From Pestalotiopsis fici W106-1 (taxonomy: Eukaryota > Ascomycota > Sordariomycetes > Amphisphaeriales > Sporocadaceae): 64,000 nt of DNA. Location: assembly GCF_000516985.1 (NCBI RefSeq), contig NW_006917093.1, positions 3,162,001 to 3,226,000 of the forward strand, given 5' to 3'. How positions within the stretch are numbered: the first letter of the stretch is position 1; each line of letters opens with the position of its first letter. Positions 36,148 through 47,914 of the stretch are shown here, in pieces. The translations under genes and the position numbers were made by a program. The notes below the pieces were generated by a model, which saw only the letters and a list, made by a program, of their open reading frames with translations, did not search any database and was not told the DNA's origin.

Positions 36148-37050
36148 TTAATCTAGAAATATCAAAACATCTTCAGCAAATTCCTCGGCAAACTGATACA
36201 GAAATCCGTGTCCACTGTCTGGGAAGATCTTGAGCCTCGCGTTGGAAATCTTTTGCTGCATCACAAAGCTGTTATATGTCGGAACCATGAAGTCGTCCTT
36301 GCCTTGCGCAATGAAGACGGGGACACTAATCTCGTGCAGGCGATCATAACTCCCCTCATGCCTAAACTCTAGATTGCCCCAACGCGCAAGAGCGCCGGCT
36401 TGACTCTGCAGCCCCGCGCCGCCGTCGGCATACCCTTCAGATACCCAGGCGGCGCGCGGCTCGCCCGAGGTCGATTCGTTGCGCTCCGTGATCCGGGCGA
36501 ACCACTCCTCGCCCGCCTTTCGAGATGTATCTGAATCATAGAAAAAGAGCTTTTGCATATTCTCCAGTGTCACCTCGGGTCCCGCGGCGTAGGCATTGAT
36601 GGCTTCTTTTCTTTCCTGGGAATGCGTCTTGAGGTCCTCGCCGGCGCTGGGCCCGGACCCGGCAATGATGAGCTTGCGCACCAGTCCCCGCGGTCCGTTC
36701 AGATGGACCAGCGGAGCCACAAAACCGCCCATGCTGAAGCCCAAGATGTCGACTTTGGAGATCTCGAGAGCGGCTAGCAAATCCAGAGCGTGCTGAGCCA
36801 TCTGGGCTATGCTGTTGTCGACGGGCGAACCCGTTGTCTTGCCCACGCCCGCATTGTCAAAGAGTATAACGGGGCGCTGGGCGGCTATGGCGTTGATGAG
36901 GAGCGGATCCCAGACGTCCATGGGAGCGCGGAAGTGGTGGCAAAAGAGAAGCGGGATGCTTCCATTTCCTTCCTTGCCAAAGCGGCGATAAGCAAAGTTG
37001 ATATCGCCGCTTTGAATGTATTGAGTTTTTGCAGTTTGTTGAGTTTCCAT
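36148..37050 (-). CDS. Alpha/beta hydrolase (intracellular)
   Basis: Predicted 300-residue single-exon hydrolase without a signal peptide. The nucleophile elbow GFSMGG puts Ser at residue 106. The oxyanion region is LLFCHHFRAPMDVW, which replaces the usual HG with HH. The acid lies in AQGKDDFMVP and the catalytic His in FPDSGHGFLYQF near the C-terminus. It resembles the many fungal hydrolases related to bacterial chloroperoxidase/lactonase-type enzymes. Its substrate is unknown. The codon use is strongly G/C-ending, unlike the AT-rich DNA on both sides. Confidence 0.88.
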   Translation of the reverse strand: METQQTAKTQYIQSGDINFAYRRFGKEGNGSIPLLFCHHFRAPMDVWDPLLINAIAAQRPVILFDNAGVGKTTGSPVDNSIAQMAQHALDLLAALEISKVDILGFSMGGFVAPLVHLNGPRGLVRKLIIAGSGPSAGEDLKTHSQERKEAINAYAAGPEVTLENMQKLFFYDSDTSRKAGEEWFARITERNESTSGEPRAAWVSEGYADGGAGLQSQAGALARWGNLEFRHEGSYDRLHEISVPVFIAQGKDDFMVPTYNSFVMQQKISNARLKIFPDSGHGFLYQFAEEFAEDVLIFLD

Positions 37051-38083
37051 GGTGAAAAGTGCTGGCGATGCCGTCTTGTGATTGCTTTATTGCTACATCA
37101 AACTAGATCAATGTTCTATATACTTGTTTCCTACCAACCTATATATGTCGACAATCAAACATGAAGCCTCGCCAAGATTCTCAGTGATTTGCAAGTTTTG
37201 CACTTCTGTATATTACCAATCTCCATGATACAGCTTCTCTCCCCTTCTAGATGTGTAAGTGAAAATTATATTGCATATTTATTGATATTATGATCGTAGG
37301 ACGTAGTCATGCTGAAGGCAATTGACAATCCTGGCAGCTATGAATAGCGACGGCAGACAGGTGGAGTAGTATGCAAGCCTGCCTGATTAGCGATTAGTGA
37401 ACACGGCTAGGGCGTTTTGTAATCTACATGCGCTACGGGCTAGTGTGCCGAGGTCGACACAGCGCCTCGAGGACCTTATGAGAAAGCTAAATATTCTTGA
37501 TTACGGATACGCTATACAGTTGCGCACGGACATGTTCACTCACGATACGCGAGTACGGGATAAAGACACTGTAATCATTCGCTTATGGTTTCCGATTTGC
37601 TTAGCAAGAACTTCCACTTGAAACAGTTTATGCCAGCTATGAATGATGAGCGAAAGGACGCATGAAATAAGTTGGATAGATGCCCGCCTACCTGACCGAA
37701 GCCTCACATAACTAGGTACCTAGGTGTATAGGTTGAAATGTATAGACTTGGGTATCATATCATGCTTCCAGGAACGATCCGATTGCAGCTCTAGCTATAG
37801 CCAGGAAGCTTATTTGGCATGATTGGATCAATTTTATTGCATCTTGAAATCTTCAATTATTCCCACTTCAGATCTTTAGCTAGTTTGTATGTGCTAGGCT
37901 CGGACAAATCTTGTTATCCTTGTTCGTAATCGTGATTACCAATATACAAGTATACTCTCTGGTAAATGGCAACCGCGAAAGACTGCTAGAGACAATTCAC
38001 AGAATTATTTGAATATAAGACGACTCAGTCGTCAACATTCAGGCCCTCGCTGGAGTATCTGTACTTGAGAAGCAGTTGACACG
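37051..38083. other. Divergent intergenic region between two hydrolase genes
   Basis: About 1 kb of AT-rich DNA serving as a likely divergent promoter. A perfect 12-bp palindrome CTAGGTACCTAG lies at 37712-37723. No supported gene. Confidence 0.5.
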
Positions 38084-39104
38084 ATGTGGCCACAAATCTG
38101 GTGGAAGCTTTTCCTCGTATTCTGCAGTGAGTTTCCCCTTATGTACGTGCTTCAGGCCTTGTTTCTGTTTACTAATAATTCAAGTGATTGTGTGTTCGAC
38201 GGTGGAAGCGCTCGCTGCCAATGAAAGCAGTATCTTTGGCGTAAGCAAGTCTGTCGACAACAATGGCACCAGACTGCACTACATAGTCTATGGATCAGGA
38301 GAACCTCTTGTATTCCAGCACGGCTTCCCTGACAGAGAATCAACTTGGAACACTTACCAGATTAATGAGTTCGCTCAACGATATAAAGTGATTACGCCGA
38401 CACTCCGTGGATATCCACCAAGCGACGTGCCCTCTGGACACTCCAACTACAGCTCTCACTCGTTCGTCTCGGACCTTGCGTCGATACTGGATAACGAAAG
38501 CATCGACCGTGCTATCCTCATTGGCCATGATGTGGGCGGGGTTGTGACGCAAATGTTTGCCTACACGTTCCCAGAAAGAGTCACAGCGTTGGTCATGACA
38601 AATACTCCCTTCATCCCGACCTTCATTCCTCTGGTCGAGTTTGATGCCGAGCAGCAGAAGATGTCGCATTACACCCTCAAGTACTTTGACTATGTTGAGG
38701 GTCAACCCAAGAACATATCAACCATTGTCGAGAACATATGGAACGATACTTATCGGCAGGAGATTACTGATTACTTGCAAAACTCACCGCTAGCGGGCAT
38801 GCTGAGCTTCTACAACGAGAATTACCCAGCACCACCATATGGTCAACAAGTCAATCTCGATGGACTGATTCAGAGTGTCCCGTCGTGCATCATCTGGGGA
38901 GAGGAGGACCCGTACTTCTCGCCACGAACCTTGGATGGCCTCGAGAGCTGGTTTTCAGACGGTGTCAGACTTGTAACTATTCCGCACGCAGGTCATTGGT
39001 CTTTTCGAGATCAGCCAACGCGTTGGAATGCCGAGCTCGACTCGTTCCTAGGATTTCTAGAAGCGTACACGTTTCCGGTGACCTTGGGGCCGGTCGGCAA
39101 ATGA
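38084..39104 (+). CDS. Secreted epoxide hydrolase/haloalkane dehalogenase-like alpha/beta hydrolase
   Basis: Predicted 320 residues. Exons are 38084-38126 and 38185-39104. The 58-nt intron has a textbook TACTAATAA branch point, and splicing gives an N-terminal signal peptide (MWPQIWWKLFLVFCMIVCS). This model is preferred to an unspliced frame from 38076. HGFPDREST (about 60-68) is the oxyanion motif. GHDVGG puts Asp at residue 130 as nucleophile, the hallmark of epoxide hydrolases and dehalogenases rather than serine esterases. The acid is in WGEEDPYF and the His in PHAGHWSFRDQP. Several N-glycosylation sequons (NES, NGT, NYS) agree with secretion. Substrate unknown. Confidence 0.87.
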
Positions 39105-41550
39105 GAAGTAGAGGCTTTGGATAGGTGGTGGCCGTTGACGGCGGCTATCATATGCAATAGCCTGTATGAGGCTTCATTGTGTCTACCAAGTCACTGTCAA
39201 TACAGGATGGTCATACCGATGTGCAGTGTTGATACCAAGCAAGATCGCTGGTTACGTTGAACCCAAAGACTTCTTTACTCAGAATATAATAATGACATCC
39301 ACTCGAGTGAGGATGACGTCTATGGATATCAAAATATCATGACGCTCATGGCGTGTGCCCAGTGTAATTGAAGCTTTGTCTTGCTTACAATGGTGAAGTT
39401 GCCTCGAGGACACTTTACGTGGGTTTGGTTGGGCTACTCTTCGTTCGACGAAAGGCTCGACGTCCCTTCTTTCAGAAACTGTGAATAGAGGATGCCGCTC
39501 TTTAGTGGTACCGAACAAATACTCATCAATTGTACCAAAAGAAGTCATGAGAGCGAGGTAGTGACTTGTGTTTCCAGCCAGTCAACAGCGCATGCCAGCT
39601 GTCGAGTTCACGTCGTTCATGACAAGGGTGGCGAGAAGGCACCAAAGGGATCGCCGGCCTGTCTATTGGGCAATTGTAATGCTTTGTCTGCTTTTTAGGT
39701 GACCGGAAATGCCCCCGCAGAGGGAGGCGCATTCGCATAAATCCCTACCTAGGCAGTAGGTATACCGTACGCAAGCGAGGCGGCGGTGGATCGCCAGCCG
39801 GAGAAACAGCTCCTGGCTTGCTGTGGCTGGCTTATTCCTACTTGGTTGCTTGGCTATTCCATCTTGGCATTACGAGTTACGTCCTTACCTACTAGAGTGC
39901 TGGGTAGGCTGGCATACAACACAGCAAGCACGTTGAGGACTTACGAGAAGTTGGATTTGCAATGCCAGTGATCAATGGCTGGTGAGCCCATGTCTTCTGA
40001 ATCGACTGATCAGCTTGTACGAAGAACTGCCTGTGAAATGATTTGGAACGGCCTTTTAATGTGTACTAGTGTCTGATTACCGCGTTGAGCAGAGAGAACA
40101 TCACGTAGCCACTGCATCCAACGGGACGGGGTACAGCAGCACGAACACGCCCCGTGATCGTATGAAACACGAAAGGCAATCTCGATCTGCAACACGAATT
40201 GCCCCCCAATTCCAGGCCTTTTTATTGTAGAGAGTGATACGCGGCATGTTTTTTGGGGCTAATTGAAGACCGGGCTAAACAAGCTGACGAAAGTGTCCGA
40301 AAGCGCCTCCCACCATAGGTACCCGTGGCGCATACCTGACATGCTGATACCTGGTAATTTAGGTAGGTACAGTACCCTGGCGAGCCTGGGCGCTCTTCTG
40401 TGGCTCCCTGTCCCGAGCGTTGTCAAACGCCAGACACCCACTAGCATCGCCTGAAATTGGATCTGGTGACTTTGCCCGTGCCTCTCAGAGGGATGTGGTG
40501 CAGACGGTCCTTGATTCGCTACTCTGCTCAAGCAATGACGAAATTGGTCCTCTTTTCACTCTAGATCGTTACTGTCAGGGTATTTCCAGCTCGTGCGTTG
40601 CAGATGTATGTTCATCTATCAGCAAGCGCACAGAAGAATATATCAAACATCAAGATACAGAGAATGACCAAGATGCTGCAGTATAAAACATGGAAAGAGG
40701 CAGAGAATCCAGAGTATTCGTCTACCAAGACAAGACAGACAGCCATGACACGCGAGACACAGGTCAAGGGGGGTTGCATAGTGGTACATAAGAAATCCAC
40801 TAAGTCTGACCCAATGCCAGGCACAACGGCCATTGATCATGATTGATACTTTTTCCTTGTATGCAGTACATTCTGGTTCACACTAGGTACGCCCTCCCAA
40901 GGTTCACCATCACAAACTTCAGCGGATAAAAGACGGCAACCAACTTGATGAGGGGTGAAACGAATTGAGTCCGTCCAGCAATGGACATTTCTGAGATGAT
41001 TGTTCCACCTCTTCCGCTACCTACATACCTAGCACTTGCCTTTACCACAAAGCAAACAATAGACAGTCCCTACCTCCCTAAAACAGAGTCAGGGTCGTGA
41101 GCATGCAAGGCATGATATTTCTTCCAACTTTTATCTTACAATAGTATTTTAGACGGCTTGTTTCGGTTAGTCGATCCGTTTGCAGACGCCGAACAACGTC
41201 ACTGCCCGCTTACCTTAGTGCATCCCCCGCAAATGCAGCTGCATGTTTTAGTGTCTTGTACATGCCTCAAATCCTTGACTTTCCTCCTACTGGTTCAGTG
41301 TGGCGGTGGTGTGACGGTTGTTGTTACCCCCCACCCAAATACCTGCCCAGCGGCGTACAATTTCATGAGACACGAACCGAACGCCTTATAAACATCGCCC
41401 GAGATCTTGTGCTGCGCCCCGGCCGCTTTTTGGTTTCTGCTTCATCCCCAATTCCTCAACCTAACTGAGGGAGCTGGAACAATAGGTGCACTCTTCAACG
41501 AGCATATACGTCCATCAGTACAGTAACTCGGAAGTGTATTCAAAGTCACC
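39105..41550. other. Long intergenic region
   Basis: About 2.4 kb between accessory genes on the left and core genes on the right. It contains TAGG/ACCT motifs (40361-40376, 41020-41030) and the AGGTACAGTACC 12-mer seen also at the left end of the window. No supported gene; open frames are short and mutually overlapping. Confidence 0.45.
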
Positions 41551-42688
41551 ATGGAGCGTGTCCACCAAGGTACGTGAATCCGGTCGATCAGCTGCTAGCA
41601 CAGCACCCTTGACGACTCCTCTCCTTCCACGCCACCATATCATATGGTCGACTCTTCACCGGCAAGATTATTTGGCAATGTCGTACTAAATAAGAACGCC
41701 TTTGACAGTAAACCCTTTCGCCAAGCGCGACTCCCATAGCAGCGGCTCAATCATTGCCTACAAGGTCTTTAGCATCCTCACATGGCTGCTGTCCCTCGTG
41801 GTCAGCTTCTACTACACCTTCAACACCCCACACGATGGCGTCTATGCCTGGCACACAATCTGGGGCCAGAATGACCTCTTCCCTACTGCCTTTCGACTCA
41901 ACAGTGTCATTGTCAGCATCTACTGGTGAGGCAGAGAACTACACATATATTGGGTCGGAACATTACTAACCGCCCGGTTGACAGGATTGTCCTATTCATC
42001 CTCCAGGCTGTCTACATTATTCATCTCTGGTCTGGCAATGCAGACACATTGAATGCCGCTGCCGCCGTTGGCAGCCACTTCATTCTCAACAATTTGTTCC
42101 ACTTTGCCTTCGTCATGTTGTTTGTGCGGAGCTACTTTGGCTGGGCTGAGCTTATTCTGATTCTCAACTTTGCCAATTTGACATCTCTGTACTTCCGCCA
42201 CCCTGCCTATGCCAGAGCCATCCACGAAGCCGTTGTCTCCGGCCCTCTGGCATGGACTTTTGTTGCCATTTACTGGAACGGTGCTATCATGGTGCCACAC
42301 CCCGATTCGCTGGTTGCACGAATCTTTGGCAATATCTTTATCTGGTCCATTCTCGTCTATGGACTGTTCTACATTGTGGCCTACAAGGTGAGCGCTGCCT
42401 TATTGAGTAAATATCTTGACTATATAGCATTGACACTGAATTCTTCTTTGATAGGACTACACGATTGGTTTCAACCTCAGCGTGCTCTCTGCGGCCATTG
42501 GCGTCAGCCAATTCCTTCGACAGGTTATTGCATTTCAATGGATCTTTGCATTCACCATCATGGCGGTTCTTTTCGTCGCCACCGTTGGTATCGCGATCCC
42601 TGCGGCAACCGGCAAGGACTTTGGCTGGCGAAGACAGGCACAGGCTGATACCGAGCGTGCTCCTCTCCTCCACGGCGAGAGCAACTAG
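41551..42688 (+). CDS. DUF1774-type fungal multipass membrane protein
   Basis: Predicted 290-residue membrane protein. Exons are 41551-41569 (19 nt), 41709-41925, 41985-42387 and 42455-42688. The first short exon gives MERVHQ and joins in frame to VNPFAKRDSHSSGS. About seven hydrophobic segments follow, beginning IIAYKVFSILTWLLSLVVSFYY, with the conserved-looking VYAWHTIWGQNDLFPTAFRLN loop and NLTSLYFRHP. The C-terminus is short, polar and cytosolic (ERAPLLHGESN). It resembles the fungal family of unknown function DUF1774, conserved in Pezizomycotina. Function unknown. A start codon in exon 2 is absent, which supports the 139-nt first intron. Confidence 0.83.
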
Positions 42689-43319
42689 ATGGTTTCTCGA
42701 TGGGCGCTCCTGTCGTCCCGACTGCCCGATTCACCACTACCCAGTAGGCTCCGAGCAGCTACCATGGCTAGTTGCGAAAACCTGGTGATCTCCTTTCAAT
42801 CCTCAAAAGACTGTTCGACCATCATCATCTATCTGTAGCTTGCATGATGGATTTCGAGGCGTTCAGGATGGATGTCGTTAGTTCTGTCGATGGCCCATTT
42901 CCCGCCAGGCGATTAAAATCCTTGCGAAAGTTTGAACTGGTCAATTCTTAATTGACAAATAGCGTTGCTTTAATTGATTGGTGCAATTCAATCAGATATA
43001 TTCTGGTTTTTTACATGCAATAATCATTTGTCTCGATCAATTTTATGGAGGGCAATGTGATGTTGACTACCTATGGTGGCTAGACCGACCGTCAATCATC
43101 AATCATTATCCGGGTCCACTAATACCCTCTAGTACTACATTAACTACCTACCTACCTACCTACGGAGTGCCTTAGTAAGAATACCTACATTAATGTAGTC
43201 GGCACCACTAAAAAGACCCCCCGGTCCTTCGGTCGGACGCGTTCCGTCTAATTTCACAGAACGATCAAGCGAGCAGACCTGCTGCTCTCTCCTCATCAAA
43301 TCATCTAGTTTCAATCACA
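42689..43319. other. Intergenic region upstream of the PPTase gene
   Basis: About 630 bp. An ACCT tandem run lies at 43143-43163. An ACGCGT hexamer is at 43236-43241, about 80 bp before the next start codon. No gene supported. Confidence 0.5.
43143..43163. repeat. ACCT tandem repeat
   Basis: Five units of ACCT/CTAC without interruption, 157 bp upstream of the PPTase start codon. It is the cleanest example of the dispersed tetranucleotide motif in the window. Confidence 0.75.
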
Positions 43320-44056
43320 ATGAAGATTTCGCAGAAAAGCCTAATAGGTTTGGGGCATGACATTTGTCAAATCAACAGAATATACAAAATACTTGCAGCA
43401 AAAACCGCGCCAAGATTCATCCATCGCATCCTCCTCCCGCGAGAGCTCGACACCATCAAGGCAAAGTCAGTTCTGAGTTGTGTTCTCAACAAGGACGTCA
43501 ACAAGGACAGTTTGCCGGCTCCAGGTCCAGATTCTCCAAATGACGCAAATCAACCACCTTTAGGCCAAGATAAAGGGAGAAAAAAGAGGGACCAGAGGGA
43601 CCCAGCCATATTGAAAGCCGCCCAGTTCATGGCGGGCCGGTGAGTTCCATGCCTACAGCAAACGCAAACATGAAAGCGGGCATCCGGGAGAGCTGACAAA
43701 CCACGTCTCTGTGGATGCACAGATTTGCCGCCAAAGAAGCAGTAATCAAAGCTTTTCATCATGAGAGGCTCAATTTTGGCAACATTGAGATCAGAAACAA
43801 TGCATCGCCGCGTCGTCTCTCGAAAACTGTGTATCGACTGGCCCCAGCTGCCGATTCTGACCAAGCTACAGTGCAAGCCAATGCGCAGAAAGCTGAGCCC
43901 AAGGAGCAGGAGATAGATCTCAATCTTGGAAGTGGTCCACCAGTAGCATTCATCTGGTTAAGCGGGGCCCAGGAGCCTCTGGTCGCTTCTGTGAGCATCA
44001 GTCACGACGGCGATTACGCGAGCGCCACGTGCATTTACATGCGTCCCGAGACGTAA
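43320..44056 (+). CDS. AcpS-type 4'-phosphopantetheinyl transferase, probably mitochondrial
   Basis: Predicted 217-residue enzyme that transfers phosphopantetheine from CoA to the mitochondrial acyl carrier protein (yeast Ppt2 type). Exons are 43320-43639 and 43723-44056. The N-terminal LIGLGHDICQINRI carries the Mg-binding Asp of the AcpS family. The second motif, RFAAKEAVIKAF, is assembled exactly across the 83-nt intron, which confirms the splice sites. VSISHDGDYASA at the C-terminus is the third conserved block. An insertion of about 60 charged residues lies between motifs 1 and 2. Its small size and lack of the Sfp-type architecture distinguish it from the secondary-metabolism PPTase (NpgA/Ppt1). 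Confidence 0.9.
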
Positions 44057-45157
44057 CGGCAGTGCCCATCATTGTGAAAGTCCAGTCTTTGGAAGGGGAT
44101 AATGTATTTAGAAGAACAATGTGCCAAGCTGTGGAATTATCAAAGAGTGATCCTGCAGTACCCAGTTTAGCCACCAAGAAGCACGCATTCAAATATGACC
44201 TACCAGAAGCAACATCGCTCGCCGATGACGGCCAAATCTTCAAAATACGACAGTTCATGTCTGGATTCCAAACAATATGAAGTTGCCCGTCTCAAATTTC
44301 GCCGAGGATTATGTATATGTTTATTTGACAAAACCTTCACATGCCTTTCCGTTCCTCAAAGCCTTAGCTAAAAGACAAAGCAGAGGACTTGTAGCCCATT
44401 ATAAAGTTTTGAGGCTCTCCTATCCGTTATTTGCTTCTACATGGAAATGATTAGTCCAAGTCTACAAATGACCAAACTGTAATGCGTTGGAATATATATC
44501 TATGTCAGGCACCCAGTCAACTGCGACTTTGTCTCGGAAGACAGACAGCTCACAAATGTCACCTTGCCTGATCATATATGAGCAATAAGATCAGGTGCCT
44601 TTTGAATGGCATTACAACCATCCAGCGCTCTATTTCCAAGCATATCAGTTCTTGTCTTCTATATAGCAGAAAATTGTGTTACAAGACTACCGACTGACAT
44701 GCTACGTACCTAGTCACCATTGTTTGTGCTGGTTTTTCCGATTCAAATTGTTAGCAAGTAGCTCAAGATCTCTTCACGCCACAGTGACTTGATGGACATG
44801 ATACAGGTCGCATTAGAAACTGCTGCTGTCTGAGAAGCTTATTGCCTATTGACTAATCGCTGTATCGTTTACCTACCTACATTAAGGTAGTAGCAATGTA
44901 CGTATAAGGGCGCCACGTGTTTTGCCCAGCAGTATAAAATAGTTCGGCCCCAGTAAGTACAACCGACCTATGATAGTCCCGCATCCACACTTAATCTCGC
45001 CCATCTGACTTCCTTTTTGACGAATCCCGATTGTTACCAACCATACGATACTTCTTGGCAAATGATATAATGCCAATAGCAACGACTGGCATGGAGTTTG
45101 TGGGGCTGGATTTTGCGCTTATTACTTAGCTGCTCCTAACTTGGAAAGGAAACAACT
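44057..45157. other. Intergenic region upstream of tRNA-Arg
   Basis: About 1.1 kb. The frame 44029-44280 has no recognisable features and overlaps the end of the PPTase gene. An ACCTACCT motif is at 44871-44880. Nothing else seen. Confidence 0.45.
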
Positions 45158-45256
45158 GGCCGTTTGGCGCAATGGTAGCGCGTGGACCTCCTACGTCGTC
45201 TTACACAAGCGAAAATCAAAAGTCCAAGGTTGCGGGTTCGAGTCCCGTGATGGTCG
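45158..45256 (+). tRNA. tRNA-Arg(CCT) with a 27-nt intron
   Basis: A full cloverleaf can be drawn: acceptor GGCCGTT/GATGGTC with G-T wobbles, D arm GCGC-AATGGTA-GCGC, anticodon stem TGGAC/GTCCA, and T arm GCGGG-TTCGAGT-CCCGT. The anticodon CCT is at 45190-45192. The intron 45194-45220 interrupts the loop one base after the anticodon, the usual place in nuclear tRNA genes. The discriminator is G45256. The B box GGTTCGAGTCC is intact. No strong T-run terminator directly follows; T6 runs begin about 45 nt later (around 45303). Confidence 0.9.
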
Positions 45257-45653
45257 ATGGTTCGTTTATCCATTAGTTCCTGACAACAGGAATTGTGCAG
45301 TTTCTTTTTTGGAATTCTTTTTTGGTGTTTCATGAAGTTCTTGAACAGCTAGGTCAAAAAAAAAAAAAAGAGGTCTGGATGTGACACGATTATTGCCCAG
45401 TCCAGTGCATCGGGTTGTGGGGATTAGAGTATCCACTAAAATGTGTCGGCAGCCGGCGCGGGCGCGTCTGCGAAGGGAAAGCTCGATGCAAGATCAACGT
45501 GCCGCTAATAAGCTCCAAGCAGCTTGATCTTTCCGCAACCTACTACCGCCTTGTACGGACGGACTGTCCAATTTCTCTTTATTCTACAGATTTATCCGAG
45601 CAGCCTCTTTTTATGTTTTTTGATTGTTTTGGGTCATTCTGAATAACGATACA
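45257..45653. other. Intergenic region upstream of BRE2
   Basis: About 400 bp with an A14 run at 45356-45369 and the presumed BRE2 promoter. No other feature seen. Confidence 0.5.
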
Positions 45654-47484
45654 ATGGCGACTGAAGCCGATTCCCCTCAGGGAGAATCGACTACTCCCAA
45701 TCCCCCAGTCAGTATCCAGGCCAACACTCCAGCCACTTCGCTGCCACAGAAACGCGCACTGGAAGACGACCATGTGCCTGCGGTATCCTCGCCATTGAAC
45801 CCAAACCCAGAACCAAAATTGAACAAGACGCAATCGCATGATGACACCCCAGCCATGTCGAGGGAAAAGCGCACGAAAAAGGAGTCGTTGAAGAAGAGAG
45901 AGTCCAAGGGTGTTACCATCGCTGAGCCCGGCAGCTCGAGAGCTACACCCGAGCCAAAGGGCAAGAACAACAAGGAGCCACCCGCCAATGAGTCTTCTCC
46001 GATGCGCTATAAGCTGGCGCCTCCGAAACCTGGAGACTTTGAACCGGCTCGTGGTCCATTGTTTACCCATCACCACGATGTGACCGCACTTCATGGCTCG
46101 ACTGTCGCATTCCATGAGACCTCGGAACAGTGAGTCGCAATTAAGCCTCCGTCACGTCGCATACCTGATCTAACACGTAAATAGTGTCTACAATAAAAAG
46201 AACTTCCACTACCTACACTGTATAGCCGACCCTGCCTTCCCATCTTCCTTTTACTATCGCCAAACCGAGCCGGAACCCCACGGGGCGCACATGAGCTTCG
46301 AGGATGCGGCCACCCACATGTTTTTTGATCAGTCGGGTCGACATATTACAACAGACAAGGGTTTTCGCATGGCCAGAGCAAATGTGGCCGTACGGCAAGG
46401 CAGATGGTACTGGGAGTGCAGGATTACTAGAGGCACACTAAAGAGGGAAGACGGAGCCAAGGTTGAGTCGCATGGCCATGTGCGCCTTGGGTTCGCCAGA
46501 CGAGAAGCCTCCCTTGATGCGCCCGTCGGCTTTGACGCATACAGCTACGGAATCCGCGATGTGCAGGGCCAAAAAGTGCACATGTCACGGCCCAAAGACT
46601 TTTTCCCACCCGGTGAGGACATGGCAGAGGGCGACGTAATAGGACTCGAGATACAGCTGCCCTCGGAGCAGCTACATCGCAAGGTCGTTCAAGGACACTA
46701 CAATCCTGCAGTGGACATTACGGATGATGAAATCCCCACGGCAGAGGGGCCCAACATCGTGCGCGACCGCATACCAATCCGTTTCAAGGCGCATATTTAC
46801 TTTGAAAAGATTGACTACCACACCACCAAGGAGTTGGAGGACCTCATGAATCCGTCACCTGTCGGCGCATCTGGCTCGGCCCATAACTCGGACGGGCCGA
46901 ATCCAGTACATCCTGTGCCGGCACTGCGCACGCTACCAAAGTCATGCATCAAAGTTTATAAGAACGGTGTGCTAATGGGCACACCATTCACAGATCTCTT
47001 GGCCTTCCTACCACCGGCATCAAAACCACAGGCGCAGGTCGGTGCACGGGAAGGCCTCGACGATGGCATGCTTGGCTACTATCCCGCCATTAGTGTTTTC
47101 AGGGGAGGTGCTGCCGAAGTGAACTTTGGGCCCGACTTTTGGTATCCGCCCCCGGGCTATGGTAAACTTACCACAGAGCCAATCACGACACAACACAGCG
47201 AAGACGTGGAGATGACGAATGACTCTGTAGACGTGGTAGCGACAACTACGGCTCCTGCAGATGGCGAGCCGACACCTCAAGGGGACCTTAAACCTCTCTC
47301 GGAGAGGTACATTGAGCAGATAGCCGAGGATATCGTGGCCGACATTGTGGACGAAGTCGACTTCTGGATGCAAGATGGCGCGAGGGTGATCGACCGCACG
47401 GGCGGACGTGATGAGAAAGCCGATGTTAGTGTTGGAATTGCTCCTGGCAGAGAAGAGATTAAGGAGCTGGTTCAGGACGACTAG
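45654..47484 (+). CDS. bre2: COMPASS complex subunit Bre2/Ash2-like (SPRY domain)
   Basis: Predicted 591-residue nuclear protein of the Set1/COMPASS histone H3K4 methyltransferase complex. Exons are 45654-46129 and 46185-47484. The 55-nt intron joins SE-H to VYNKKNFHYLHC. The N-terminal 120 residues are disordered and Lys/Pro-rich. The SPRY domain begins around residue 200: GFRMARANVAVRQGRWYWECRI, HVRLGFARREASLDAPVGFDAYSYGIRD, and later PKSCIKVYKNGVLMG with VSVFRGGAAEVNFGPDFWYPP-type ending. These are diagnostic for Ash2/Bre2. The C-terminus has the Dpy30-binding-type helix (ERYIEQIAEDIVADIVDEVDFW). Start ATG at 45654 is preferred over an upstream in-frame ATG at 45624. Confidence 0.92.
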
Positions 47485-47914
47485 ATGGTGGCCTTCATCC
47501 GCTTTTCCCCGTGACTCTGGGAGCGCCAAGGATGGTGAGATCAAGCAACTCTTGGAGCACAGGTCTTGCTTTGCAGATACAGCCTACAATTTGCAGAGTA
47601 TTAGTGTATAAACTGCAGCATGGCAAAGTAATGAGGACAAGGGCATGCCTCAATTACTTGCACATTAATAAATGAATTAACGAAACATTACGGCATTTAC
47701 AATTGTCATTCTTACACGAGGTTCATCAAGCGGAAGGAAAAGAAGCATTGCTGCATCATTGAGGACTATATTGATGATTATGGGGCAAAACCTGTGAAAC
47801 TCTCTATCCATGTCCGTCCATTGCAATCCCGAATCCAAACTGTGAGCATTTGAGTCTTGTCAAGTCATTATGTAATGTCATTAGGGGGGTATCATCACTT
47901 CCGTCGTCTCGTCA
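47485..47914. other. Convergent intergenic region
   Basis: About 430 bp between two converging 3' ends. Nothing beyond 3' untranslated sequence expected. Confidence 0.5.
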
